A DNA stretch of 64,000 bases from Rhodovulum sulfidophilum (GTDB taxonomy: Bacteria; Pseudomonadota; Alphaproteobacteria; Rhodobacterales; Rhodobacteraceae), in NCBI GenBank assembly GCA_003241785.1, contig QFPW01000015.1, positions 47,854 through 111,853 on the forward strand. Reading direction: 5' to 3'. Numbering within the stretch: the first letter of the stretch is position 1; each line of letters starts with the position of its first letter. Shown here in pieces: positions 21,379 to 31,458 of the stretch. Made by a program: the position numbers and the translations under genes. The notes under the pieces were generated by a model, which was given only the letters and a program-made list of their open reading frames with translations, did no database searches and was not told the origin of the DNA.

Positions 21379-22955
21379 CCAATGCCCTCAGCACGACCCT
21401 CTATCAGCTCTTCGCCGACAACCTCCCGGAGCGCGCGGAGAAGGTCGCGCTGATCGACCCCGAGGCGCGGATCACCTATGGCGCGCTCGGCGCCGAGGTC
21501 GACCGGATCGCCGCCTATCTCAAGGCCTGGCGCCTGCCCCCGGGCGAGCGGGTGATCGTGCATCTGCGCAAGGGCGCGGGGGAGGTCGCGGCGATGCTCG
21601 CGATCGCCAAGGTCGGCGGCGTGGTCGTCAACGTGAACACGCAATGGACCGCCGAGCAGCTCGCCTTCGTCGCCGACGACTGCGGCGCGCGGGTGATGAT
21701 CGTCGAGCCGCGCGCCGCCGCCGGCCTCGCGCGGACCGGCCGGCCGAAATCGGTCGCCCGCGTGCTCGTCCACGGCAAGGCGCCCGACCTGCCGGGCTAC
21801 GACGACTGGGCGGCGCTGCCGCCCGCCTGTCCCGGCGAAGGGCGGCCCCGGCTCGACACCGAGCTCGCGATGATCATCTACACCTCGGGCTCCACCGGCC
21901 TGCCCAAGGGGGTGATGCTCAGCCATCGCAACATCCTCGCCGGCGCGCGCTCGGTCGCGCGCTATCTCAGGCTCGGCGAGAACGACCGGCTGCTCGGCGT
22001 GCTGCCCTACAGCTTCGACTACGGGCTGAACCAGCTCACCACGATGCTGCTGGTCGGCGGCGCGGTCGTGCATCAGCCGGTGGCGCTCGCGACCGAGATC
22101 GTCGCCACCATGGCGCGGGAGAAGGTGACCGGCGTCGCCGCCGTGCCGCCGCTCTGGAGCCAGATCACCCGGCTTCTCGTCCAGCAGCCCCGGCTGTTCC
22201 CGGCGCTGCGGCGCGTGACCAATTCGGGGGGCAAGATCCCGCTCAACATCCTCGAGGGGATGCGGGACGTCTTCGCCGGCGCCGACATCTACCTGATGTA
22301 CGGACTGACCGAATCCTTCCGCTCGACCTTTCTCGCGCCCGAGCGCTTCGCGACCAAGATGGGGGCGATCGGCCGCGCGATCCCGGGCGCCGAGGTGCAT
22401 GTGATCAGGGCCGACGGCGGCCTCGCCGGCCCGGGCGAGCAGGGCGAGCTCGTGCACCGGGGGCCGCTCGTCAGCCTCGGCTACTGGAACCGGCCGGAGG
22501 CGACGGCGGCGAAGATCCGGCCTTGCGCCGCGCTCGCGGCGCTGATCGGCGACGAGAAGGTGGTCTGGAGCGGCGACACGGTGCGGATCGACGCCGACGG
22601 GGACATCTGGTTCGTCAGCCGCGCCGACGCGATGATCAAGACCAGCGGCTTCCGCCTCAGCCCGGACGAGGTCGAGGATCTGGTCTGCCGCTCCGGCCTC
22701 GTCGGCGACGCGGTCGCCTTCGGCGTCGAGGACGAGGAATTCGGCCAGGTCGTGCATGTCGCGGTCACGCCGCTCGAAGGCTTCGAGGTCGCCGCGCTGC
22801 TCTCGCACTGCCGGGCGGTCATGCCGGGCTACATGGTGCCGCGCCGCATCCATGTCTGGCCCGACGCGATGCCGCGCACCGCGAGCGGCAAGCTCGCCCG
22901 GCCCGAGGTGATCCGCCGCTCCATGCCCGGGCCCGAGCGGCGCCCCGAGATCTGA
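21375..22955 (+). CDS. AMP-forming acyl/aminoacyl ligase
   Basis: 526 residues, ANL superfamily. ATP-binding loop YTSGSTGLPKG at 169-179, YGLTES, GDTVRIDADGD and the C-terminal catalytic lysine in RTASGKLARP. It should adenylate a carboxylate and load it on a thiol, most likely the carrier protein encoded 36 bases downstream. It resembles the ligases annotated as exosortase-A-system-associated, which also travel with a carrier protein and a PLP decarboxylase. No exosortase is seen here. The start overlaps the previous stop (ATGA). Confidence 0.88.
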   Translation: MTNALSTTLYQLFADNLPERAEKVALIDPEARITYGALGAEVDRIAAYLKAWRLPPGERVIVHLRKGAGEVAAMLAIAKVGGVVVNVNTQWTAEQLAFVADDCGARVMIVEPRAAAGLARTGRPKSVARVLVHGKAPDLPGYDDWAALPPACPGEGRPRLDTELAMIIYTSGSTGLPKGVMLSHRNILAGARSVARYLRLGENDRLLGVLPYSFDYGLNQLTTMLLVGGAVVHQPVALATEIVATMAREKVTGVAAVPPLWSQITRLLVQQPRLFPALRRVTNSGGKIPLNILEGMRDVFAGADIYLMYGLTESFRSTFLAPERFATKMGAIGRAIPGAEVHVIRADGGLAGPGEQGELVHRGPLVSLGYWNRPEATAAKIRPCAALAALIGDEKVVWSGDTVRIDADGDIWFVSRADAMIKTSGFRLSPDEVEDLVCRSGLVGDAVAFGVEDEEFGQVVHVAVTPLEGFEVAALLSHCRAVMPGYMVPRRIHVWPDAMPRTASGKLARPEVIRRSMPGPERRPEI

Positions 22956-22991
22956 TCCCGCGAACCACGCGCCGCCAGGGAGACCCCGCGC

Positions 22992-23228
22992 ATGAGCCTG
23001 ACCTCCGACCGCCTGATCCGCTTCCTCAAGGACACCCTGCGCCTCGACGGCGAGGTGACGCCGGAAAGCGCGCTCTTCACGAGCGGCGCGCTCGATTCCG
23101 TGGCGATGCTGAGCCTCATCTCCTTCGTCGAGCAGGAGGCGGCGATCCAGGTGCGGACCGAGCAGGTGACGCTCGACAATTTCGACACGCCGGGCCGCAT
23201 CGTCGCCTTCGCCAACGCGGCGGCCTGA
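22992..23228 (+). CDS. Acyl carrier protein
   Basis: 78 residues, four-helix carrier protein. Ser36 in GALDSVAML is the phosphopantetheine site. GGGAG nine bases before the ATG. Placed between the ligase and the PLP decarboxylase, which overlap or nearly touch it (4-base gap to the latter). It is therefore a dedicated carrier rather than the fatty-acid ACP. Confidence 0.9.
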   Translation: MSLTSDRLIRFLKDTLRLDGEVTPESALFTSGALDSVAMLSLISFVEQEAAIQVRTEQVTLDNFDTPGRIVAFANAAA

Positions 23229-23231
23229 GCG

Positions 23232-24506
23232 ATGGACGGGCTCGATCTCCCGTCGGTCGCGGGCGCCGGGCTCGACGCGACCCTCGCGGCCTCGGCGGAG
23301 CGGTTCGGCACGCCGCAGTTCCTCTATCTGACGCCGGCGATCGAGGCGCGGATCGCGGCGCTGCGCGCGGCCTTCGGCGGCCGCTTCGCGCTCTCCTACG
23401 CGGTCAAGGCCAATCCGAACCCTGCGCTCCTCGGCTGGCTGCGCGGCCGGATCGAGTTCCTCGACGTCTCCTCGATCGGCGAGTTCCACCGCGGCCGAAG
23501 CGCGGGCTGGGCGGCCGACCGCGCGAGCTTCACCGGCCCGGCGAAGCGCGACGCCGAACTGCGCGCCGCGATCGCGGGCGGGATCGGCGAGATCATCCTC
23601 GAATCGCTCGACGAGGCCCGCCGCGCCGAGGTGATCGCGGCGGCGCTCGGCCGGGTCCAGGACGTGCTGATCCGCGTCTCGCCCGACCGGGTACCAAAGG
23701 GCTTCGGCGACCACATGGCCGGGCGGCCGAGCCCGTTCGGGATCGACGTCGAGGAGATCGACGCCGCGCTCACCGAGATCGCCGCGATGCGGCGCCTGCG
23801 GGTCGCGGGCCTGCACATCTATTCCGGCACGCAATGCCTGCGGGCCGAGGCGATCGTCGAGAACTATCTGATCTTCCTCGGGATATTCGAGCAGACCTGC
23901 GCGCGGCACGACATCGCGCCGCGCAAGCTGGTGTTCGGCTCCGGGCTCGGCATTCCCTATCACGCCGGCGAGGCGCCGCTAGATCTCGGCGCGGTCGCCG
24001 CCGGGACCAATCCCGCGCTCGACGCGCTGCGCGCCAGGGGCCGCTTCGCCGCCACCTGCCTGACGCTGGAGCTCGGCCGCTATCTCGTCGGCGAGGCGGG
24101 CTACTTCCTGACCCGGGTGATCCGGGTGAAGGAGTCGCGCGGGCGGCGGATCGCGATCTGCGACGGCGGGATGAACTGCCACCTGCCGGCGGCGGGGCAT
24201 TTCGGCATGGTGGTGCCGCGGAACTACCGGATGCACCGCGTCGGCGGCGGGGAGCCGGAGGGACCGGCCGAGGAGGTCGATCTCTCCGGTCCGCTCTGCA
24301 CCTCGATCGACAAGATCGGCCGAGGCGTGACGCTGCCCCGGCTCGCCCCGGGGGACCTCGTCGCGGTCCATGCGAGCGGCGCCTACGGGCCGACCGCGAG
24401 CCCGCTCGGCTTCATCAGCCATTCGCCTCCGGTGGAGGTGCTGGCAGACGAGGCGGGCCTCGCCGGGACCGGCCCCGCGAGCATCTGCGTCGAGGTCCCG
24501 CGCTGA
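23232..24506 (+). CDS. PLP-dependent decarboxylase, alanine-racemase fold (LysA-like)
   Basis: 424 residues of the fold-III ornithine/diaminopimelate decarboxylase type. PLP lysine K59 in SYAVKANPNP; phosphate-binding GSGLGIP around residue ~240; C-terminal GPLCTSIDK corresponds to the Cys-Glu-Ser segment of LysA but without the glutamate; ASGAYG contributes the final active-site tyrosine. Belongs with the 'exosortase A system-associated' decarboxylases. The substrate may be a free amino acid or, by analogy with BtrK in butirosin synthesis, an aminoacyl group on the neighbouring carrier protein (inference). Confidence 0.88.
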   Translation: MDGLDLPSVAGAGLDATLAASAERFGTPQFLYLTPAIEARIAALRAAFGGRFALSYAVKANPNPALLGWLRGRIEFLDVSSIGEFHRGRSAGWAADRASFTGPAKRDAELRAAIAGGIGEIILESLDEARRAEVIAAALGRVQDVLIRVSPDRVPKGFGDHMAGRPSPFGIDVEEIDAALTEIAAMRRLRVAGLHIYSGTQCLRAEAIVENYLIFLGIFEQTCARHDIAPRKLVFGSGLGIPYHAGEAPLDLGAVAAGTNPALDALRARGRFAATCLTLELGRYLVGEAGYFLTRVIRVKESRGRRIAICDGGMNCHLPAAGHFGMVVPRNYRMHRVGGGEPEGPAEEVDLSGPLCTSIDKIGRGVTLPRLAPGDLVAVHASGAYGPTASPLGFISHSPPVEVLADEAGLAGTGPASICVEVPR

Positions 24507-24578
24507 GTCCCGAGCCCCGGAATTCCCGTTGCATCCCGCGCGGCGCCCCGGCAGGTTGGCGCCGTAAGGAGATGCCCG

Positions 24579-24815
24579 ATGACCCTGGTCTTCATTCAGC
24601 TGCGCTGCGAACCCGGCCGCACCTACGAGGTGGCGGACGCGATCTATGACCGGGAGTTCGTCTCCGAGCTCTACTCGACCTCGGGCGACTACGACCTGCT
24701 GATGAAGGTCTACATCCCCGAGGGCGCCGACGTCGGGCGCTACATCAACGACAAGATCCTCGACATCCCGCACATCGACCGCAGCCTGACGACGCTGACC
24801 TTCAAGGCGTTCTGA
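24579..24815 (+). CDS. Stand-alone Lrp/AsnC ligand-binding (RAM) domain protein
   Basis: 78 residues covering only the AsnC C-terminal domain (TLVFIQLRCEPG, then TSGDYDLLMKVYIPEG). There is no DNA-binding half and no frame for one upstream. AAGGAG lies seven bases before the ATG. Such proteins form rings that bind amino acids and may modulate full-length Lrp proteins. It follows the decarboxylase by 72 bases, so it could sense that cluster's amino-acid substrate, but a separate transcript is possible. Confidence 0.82.
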   Translation: MTLVFIQLRCEPGRTYEVADAIYDREFVSELYSTSGDYDLLMKVYIPEGADVGRYINDKILDIPHIDRSLTTLTFKAF

Positions 24816-24842
24816 GCGCCGGCCCCGGGCCCTTCGCCGGGA

Positions 24843-25492
<650 letters not shown>

Positions 25493-25496
<4 letters not shown>

Positions 25497-26140
25497 GAGC
25501 GATAGAGCCTCGTGTACTGGGTTTCGTGAAGCATCGCGGCGAGGTCGGCGCCGAGCGCCGCTCCACCGAGGTCATCGAGGGTCGCGCGCGCGGCCTCGGC
25601 CGCGATCTCGGCGCAGAGCGGCATCAGCTCCGCCGTGACGCGCTGCCCGTCGGTCTGGCCGAGCGGGATCAGCCGGACGCCGGCGGAGATGATATTCGCG
25701 GCGAAGCCCTGCAGATAGAGCACCAGTGTCGCACCGAGCGGCAGGTCGAGCAGCCGCGCGGCGCGGCCGGCCGCGACCGGATAGGGCATCGCGGGCAGGT
25801 CGAGCCCCCAGACCGCGGCGGTGGTGCGGGCGAAGGCGCCGCCCTGCGCCATGGTCTCGAGATGCCGCTCGGCGGAGGGCGCCAGCGCCTCGGCGAGCTC
25901 GGCGAGCTCGGCCGGGTCCTCGGCGGCGTGGGCCTGGGCGAGCAGGATCGCGTCGCTCCGCCCGGCGCCGTGGCGCAGCAGGTCCGCGACCCAGGCCGCG
26001 AGATCGGCGCGGTTCGCCACGGTCCCGGCCTCGACCGCCCATTCGAGGCCGTGCGAATAGCTGTAGGCGCCGACCGGATAGGCCGGCGAGAACCAGCTCG
26101 CGAGGATCTGCGCCGCCTCGGGGCGCGCCGGCTCAGGCAT
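25493..26140 (-). CDS. ureF: Urease accessory protein UreF
   Basis: Connects UreG to the urease-UreD complex and gates nickel delivery. 215 residues, all-helical, with the signature SPAYPVGAYSYSHGLE and the mid-protein FARTTAAVWG. The start at 26140 overlaps ureE by 8 bases; a longer upstream frame lies within ureE and is discarded. Confidence 0.95.
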
Positions 26141-26651
26141 GGGCGTGGCGGCCGGCGGGGCCATGCCCCTCGCCGCGCGGATCGTCGGTGGCGCCGCCGT
26201 GGTGATGGCCGTGCGTGCGGCCCGTGCCATAGGCGCCGCCCTCGGGATTGAACGGCGCCAGCAGCGGCCGCAGCGTGGCGCCGAGCCGGGTCAGCATCGC
26301 CTCGAGCACGTGGTCGCGCCGGATCAGCAGATGGTCGGCGGCGATCTCGGCCGGGGTATGGCGGTTGCCGATATGCCAGGCGAGGCGGGCGAGGCCGCCC
26401 GGCACGGCGCGGACCTCGACCAGCGGCTCGGCCTCGGCCTGGACCAGGATGAGCTCGCCGGTCTCGGCGCGGAAGGCGTCGCCCTGCGCGAGCGAAACCG
26501 TTTCCGGCAGATCGACGAGCAAACGCGCCCCGGATTCGGTCGTCAGCGTCCGGCGGCGCAGGAAGCGGCCCTCGTAGTCGAGGCTGACCCGGTCGCGGGC
26601 CTCGGCCGCGGTCGCGGCGCGCTCCACCCGGCGTGCGATGAATTGGGTCAT
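26133..26651 (-). CDS. ureE: Urease nickel metallochaperone
   Basis: 172 residues. The N-terminal beta domain is followed by a metal-binding domain (LAWHIGNRHTPAEI) and a histidine-rich tail (THGHHHGG, then GRHAHA) that should store or hand over Ni2+. ATG 26651 has a GGGAG sequence about 9 bases before it; the frame continues upstream without a convincing start. Overlaps ureF. Confidence 0.95.
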   Translation of the reverse strand: MTQFIARRVERAATAAEARDRVSLDYEGRFLRRRTLTTESGARLLVDLPETVSLAQGDAFRAETGELILVQAEAEPLVEVRAVPGGLARLAWHIGNRHTPAEIAADHLLIRRDHVLEAMLTRLGATLRPLLAPFNPEGGAYGTGRTHGHHHGGATDDPRGEGHGPAGRHAHA

Positions 26652-26754
26652 GGGGAAGCGCTCCCTTTCCGGTCTTTTGCCCGCGGCCAGTATCGCAGCC
26701 GCGTCGGGCGGGGTCGAGAGGCGGGGGACGCGTATCACGCGCCGCCGGGGCCGC

Positions 26755-26967
26755 TCAGTTGCCTGGGAAGCAGAGATTATTCCACTGCTGAAGATCGCCG
26801 ACGTTCGCGGGCTTGGTCTGGCAGAAGCCCGGGCCCATCTGGCCCGCCGATCCGCCCATCCGGGGGGTCTGGCGGTTGGCGTCGGTCACCGGCGTGATTC
26901 CGGCGCAGGCGGAAAGCAGGAGCGCGCCCGCGAGCGCCGGCGGCGCGATTCGGCGTGACAATGACAT
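26755..26967 (-). CDS. Small lipoprotein (paralogue 2) in the urease cluster
   Basis: 70 residues. Basic N-terminus, hydrophobic stretch and lipobox LLSAC (lipidated Cys at ~21), so exported and anchored in the envelope. The mature part is only ~50 residues and carries GGSAGQMGPGFC and WNNLCFPG, two cysteines ~22 apart. It matches the next gene upstream in the same positions (MGPGFC, then W-N-x2-C-x-PG), so the two are tandem duplicates. GAGGG seven bases before the start. No known family recognised. Confidence 0.72.
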   Translation of the reverse strand: MSLSRRIAPPALAGALLLSACAGITPVTDANRQTPRMGGSAGQMGPGFCQTKPANVGDLQQWNNLCFPGN

Positions 26968-27029
26968 GATCGATCCCTCGTGGAGCTTGGCCGGGCCCAG
27001 TATCGCAGCCGGCCCGGACGGGGTCGAGG

Positions 27030-27055
27030 GGGAGCGGCGCGTCGGCGCCGCTCCC
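27030..27055 (-). terminator. Hairpin after lipoprotein paralogue 1
   Basis: Perfect 11-bp stem (27030-27040 with 27045-27055), loop GTCG, nine bases past the stop of the upstream lipoprotein gene on the minus strand. It may attenuate or process the urease transcript between ureC and ureEFG. No T-run. Confidence 0.45.
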
Positions 27056-27063
27056 GGCGGGCG

Positions 27064-27300
27064 TCACCGCCCGGGCATGCACATGTGGTTCCATTCGTTC
27101 GCGAGGGTCGGATCGGTCGGCGGCGCGCTCTCGCAGAAGCCGGGACCCATCTCCGCCGCCGAGCCGCCGCCCTGCGGCAGGGCCGGCGCGTCGGGACCGA
27201 GGTTGGCGGGCTGGTCCTGGCACCCGGCGAGCAGGCCGAGCGCGAGCAGGGCGGCCGTCGGCCGCGGGCCGAGGGAGACGAGGCGGGATGGACGGATCAT
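27064..27300 (-). CDS. Small lipoprotein (paralogue 1) in the urease cluster
   Basis: 78 residues with an Arg-rich start, hydrophobic stretch and lipobox LLAGC. The mature region has GGSAAEMGPGFC and WNHMCMPG, the same two-cysteine pattern as its neighbour. GAGGA six to seven bases before ATG 27300 supports this start over an ATG at 27321. A 15-base identical sequence also lies downstream of both paralogues (26997-27011 and 26687-26701), so the duplication includes 3' flank. The cysteines could form a disulfide in the periplasm. Function unknown. Confidence 0.72.
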   Translation of the reverse strand: MIRPSRLVSLGPRPTAALLALGLLAGCQDQPANLGPDAPALPQGGGSAAEMGPGFCESAPPTDPTLANEWNHMCMPGR

Positions 27301-27427
27301 GGCGTTTCCTCGCGCGATCACGGAGTTGAGAGCGCGTGAGGATAGGCGCGTTTCCCGCGCCGAGCCAAGCGCGAAGCACGCGCCGGGGCGGGAATCGGAC
27401 CGCGCCGGGACGCGCGGGCCGCGCCGC

Positions 27428-29140
<1,713 letters not shown>

Positions 29141-29278
29141 CGGCGGGTCTCCGTCGAGGGTTTGGGGAAGGACGTCACGCGGGTTCCGCCGCGAGAAGCC
29201 GGGGTGTTCATGGAAGTCGGTCCGGCCGCCGGGAGTGTTCGACGGCGACCCATGATCCCGTCCTCCCTCGGCGCCCGG

Positions 29279-29584
29279 TCAGAGCGCGCCCATGACCTTC
29301 GCGTTGAAGCCGTAGACCTTGCGCGCGCCGCCGATCGGCACCAGCCGCACGTCGCGGGTCTGGCCCGGCTCGAAACGCACCGCGGTGCCGGCGGCGATGT
29401 CGAGCCGCATGCCGCGCGCCTTGTCGCGGTCGAAGGCGAGCCCGGGGTTGGTCTCGGCGAAATGATAGTGGCTGCCGACCTGGATCGGCCGGTCGCCGGT
29501 ATTGGCGACCGTCAGGCTCACCGCCTCGGCGCCCGCGTTGAGCGCGATCTCGCCTGGGGCGGGGAAGATTTCTCCGGGGATCAT
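29279..29584 (-). CDS. ureB: Urease beta subunit
   Basis: 101 residues, structural subunit; MIPGEIFPAPGEIALNAG and VGSHYHFAETNPGLAFDR are typical. The ATG overlaps the stop of the DUF1272 gene (ATGA at 29581-29584), so translation is coupled to that unusual neighbour. Confidence 0.97.
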   Translation of the reverse strand: MIPGEIFPAPGEIALNAGAEAVSLTVANTGDRPIQVGSHYHFAETNPGLAFDRDKARGMRLDIAAGTAVRFEPGQTRDVRLVPIGGARKVYGFNAKVMGAL

Positions 29585-29832
29585 GCCGCGTGGTCCTTTC
29601 CACAGCCTTCGGGTTTCAGCACGCGCGTCGTCGAGGGCGGATTGGCCGCCAGCTTCGAGGCCGGGCGCACGGGGCGGCGGACGAGCTCGCCGCCGCAATT
29701 GGGGCAGACCCCGCCGAGCACGCCCGCCGCGCACGCGGGGCAATAGGTGCATTCGAAGCTGCAGATCATCGCCTCGGCCGCCGGGGGCAGGTCCCTATCG
29801 CAGCATTCGCAGTTCGGGCGCAGCTCCAGCAT
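29581..29832 (-). CDS. DUF1272 zinc-ribbon protein within the urease operon
   Basis: 83 residues, starting LELRPNCECCDRDLPP, with four Cys pairs: CECC, CSFEC, CPAC and CPNC. These suggest two zinc sites, or conceivably another metal. DUF1272 has no assigned function. The gene shares bases with both neighbours (TGATG with ureA, ATGA with ureB), so it must be co-translated with the structural subunits. Insertion of a small ORF between ureA and ureB is known in some alphaproteobacteria. A role in nickel or zinc handling is a guess. Confidence 0.88.
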   Translation of the reverse strand: MLELRPNCECCDRDLPPAAEAMICSFECTYCPACAAGVLGGVCPNCGGELVRRPVRPASKLAANPPSTTRVLKPEGCGKDHAA

Positions 29833-30134
29833 CAGCGGATCGGGCTGTGCACGGTGACGAGCTTGGTGCCGTCGGGGAAGGTCGCCTCGACCTGCACGTC
29901 GTGGATCATCTCGGCGATCCCCGACATGCACTGGTCGGCGGTGACGACATGGGCGCCCGCCTCCATCAGCTCGGCGACCGAGCGGCCGTCGCGGGCGCCC
30001 TCGACGACATAATCGGTGATGAGGGCGATCGCCTCGGGATGGTTGAGCTTGACGCCGCGGGCCAGCCGACCCCGCGCGACCATCGCGGCGAGCGAGACCA
30101 GGAGCTTGTCCTTTTCACGGGGAGTGAGGTTCAT
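29832..30134 (-). CDS. ureA: Urease gamma subunit
   Basis: 100 residues, full length: MNLTPREKDKLLVSLAAMVA, LNHPEAIALITDYVVEGARD and VTVHSPIR. GAAAGG eight bases before the ATG. The TGA overlaps the DUF1272 start. Confidence 0.98.
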   Translation of the reverse strand: MNLTPREKDKLLVSLAAMVARGRLARGVKLNHPEAIALITDYVVEGARDGRSVAELMEAGAHVVTADQCMSGIAEMIHDVQVEATFPDGTKLVTVHSPIR

Positions 30135-30161
30135 GGGCCGGGCCTTTCGGACTTTGGAACT

Positions 30162-30986
30162 CTAGAGCGACCAGACGCGGGGGAGCGGCGCCCCGCGGAA
30201 GGCCATCAGAAAGCGGAACAGCGCGGCGCGCAAGGGCGCCGCGTCGGGGGCGAGGAAGCGCAGGATCAGGACGCCCGGCCGGGCCGAGGCGGCGGCGGCG
30301 ACGCCGATCCCGTCGATGAGCGCCCGTGCCTGGTCGAGCCGGTCCTGCGCGGCGGGCGCGAGATGCACGAGCGTCGCGAAGGCGCGCGCGCCGCCGAGCG
30401 TCGCCCGGCCCGCCGTCGCGGCCGCGATGTCGGGCCCGAGCCGCAGCGCCTCGGCGTGGACCAGCCGCCCGTCGCGGCGGAGCCGCCAGTGGTCGGTCAG
30501 CGTCGCGTCCGCCAGCGTCTCGCCCATCGCCGCGCGGCCGAGCACCACGCTCTCGAGCACGGTGAGTTCGGCGTCCGCGGCGACCTCCGCCGCGAGGCGC
30601 CGCGCGAGCCTGCCGCCCTCGAACAGGATCGTCTCCTGCGGCAGCCAGTCGAGCCGGGCGCCGGCGCCGAGCGCGAGCTCGACCGAGACCGAGCCCACGC
30701 CGCCGCTCGACCGGTAGACGCGCTCGGCCGCCTGGGTCGTCACGGTCAGCGCCGCGCCGGGATCGAGCACGACGCCGTAGTCGAGCCGGTCGCCGCCGGT
30801 GATCCCGCCCGAGGTGTTGATCAGCACCGCCTCGGGCGTCCCGCCATGGACCCGGGGCAGGAGCGCCTTGGCGCAGCCCTGCTGGTAGAGCCGCCGCAGC
30901 CGCGTCGCGTCCCGCGCCCGGGTCATCGCCACCTCGGCGCGGCCCTGGGCGCGCTGCAAACGAAGGGGCGGGGAAAGGATCTGCAT
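30162..30986 (-). CDS. ureD: Urease accessory protein UreD/UreH
   Basis: Scaffold that binds apo-urease and receives UreF/UreG. 274 residues with the family segments INTSGGITGGDRL, TTQAAERVYRSSGG, LPQETILFEGG and GRAAMGE. First gene of the operon, 27 bases ahead of ureA. No good ribosome-binding sequence precedes this ATG, so the start could be slightly different. In related bacteria urtE usually lies immediately upstream; here a convergent-facing methyltransferase region does. Confidence 0.93.
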   Translation of the reverse strand: MQILSPPLRLQRAQGRAEVAMTRARDATRLRRLYQQGCAKALLPRVHGGTPEAVLINTSGGITGGDRLDYGVVLDPGAALTVTTQAAERVYRSSGGVGSVSVELALGAGARLDWLPQETILFEGGRLARRLAAEVAADAELTVLESVVLGRAAMGETLADATLTDHWRLRRDGRLVHAEALRLGPDIAAATAGRATLGGARAFATLVHLAPAAQDRLDQARALIDGIGVAAAASARPGVLILRFLAPDAAPLRAALFRFLMAFRGAPLPRVWSL

Positions 30987-31227
30987 CGGGAAGGAGGTCC
31001 GGGGCGGGGTGGCGTTTCACCGGAAGGATTAGGCGGTCTTCGCCGCCGGATGCAACGCCGGCCATCGCCTTCGGCCGCCCCGACCCGCGTCATAAGCCGC
31101 CGGCTGCCCTGAAATGAGGCGGAAGCCTCGCGCCCGGCAGGGCGGGGCGCGCTGTTTTCACCGGTTGATCCGAAAACGGGCCTGTGCCAGCGTCCGGCGG
31201 ACCGCCAACGCGCGTCGGGAGAGGTCC

Positions 31228-31449
31228 ATGACACCCACGCCCCGGATCCCGGGCATCGCCCCGGATCGCCTGTCCGCCGAGAAGCGCGCCGCGACCCTTC
31301 CCGATCCGGCCCCGGCCATCCCGCGCGGAGCGCGCCCCGTCGCCTGTCCGACCGCGATCGACGTTCCGGTCCTCGTCCGCCGGCGCGTCCGGGCCGGCGG
31401 CGATGACTTTGCCGTGACGGCGGTGGCCGAGGGCCGGCTCACGGGATAG
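31228..31449 (+). CDS. Possible small protein, 73 residues
   Basis: ATG 31228 has a strong GGGAGAGG ribosome-binding sequence (31218-31225) and codons with very high GC at third positions like the neighbouring genes. The product is Pro/Ala/Arg-rich (MTPTPRIPGIAPDRLSAEKR) with no recognised domain or signal peptide. The stop is nine bases before the methyltransferase ATG. The reverse strand is also open here, so this remains tentative. The other ~240 bases between ureD and this gene show nothing. Confidence 0.35.
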   Translation: MTPTPRIPGIAPDRLSAEKRAATLPDPAPAIPRGARPVACPTAIDVPVLVRRRVRAGGDDFAVTAVAEGRLTG

Positions 31450-31458
31450 ACATGCACC

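Noticed and set aside
19694..24506. Complete exosortase/PEP-CTERM locus
   Set aside because: Only the ligase, carrier and decarboxylase resemble exosortase-A-associated families; no exosortase or PEP-CTERM substrate is present in the window.
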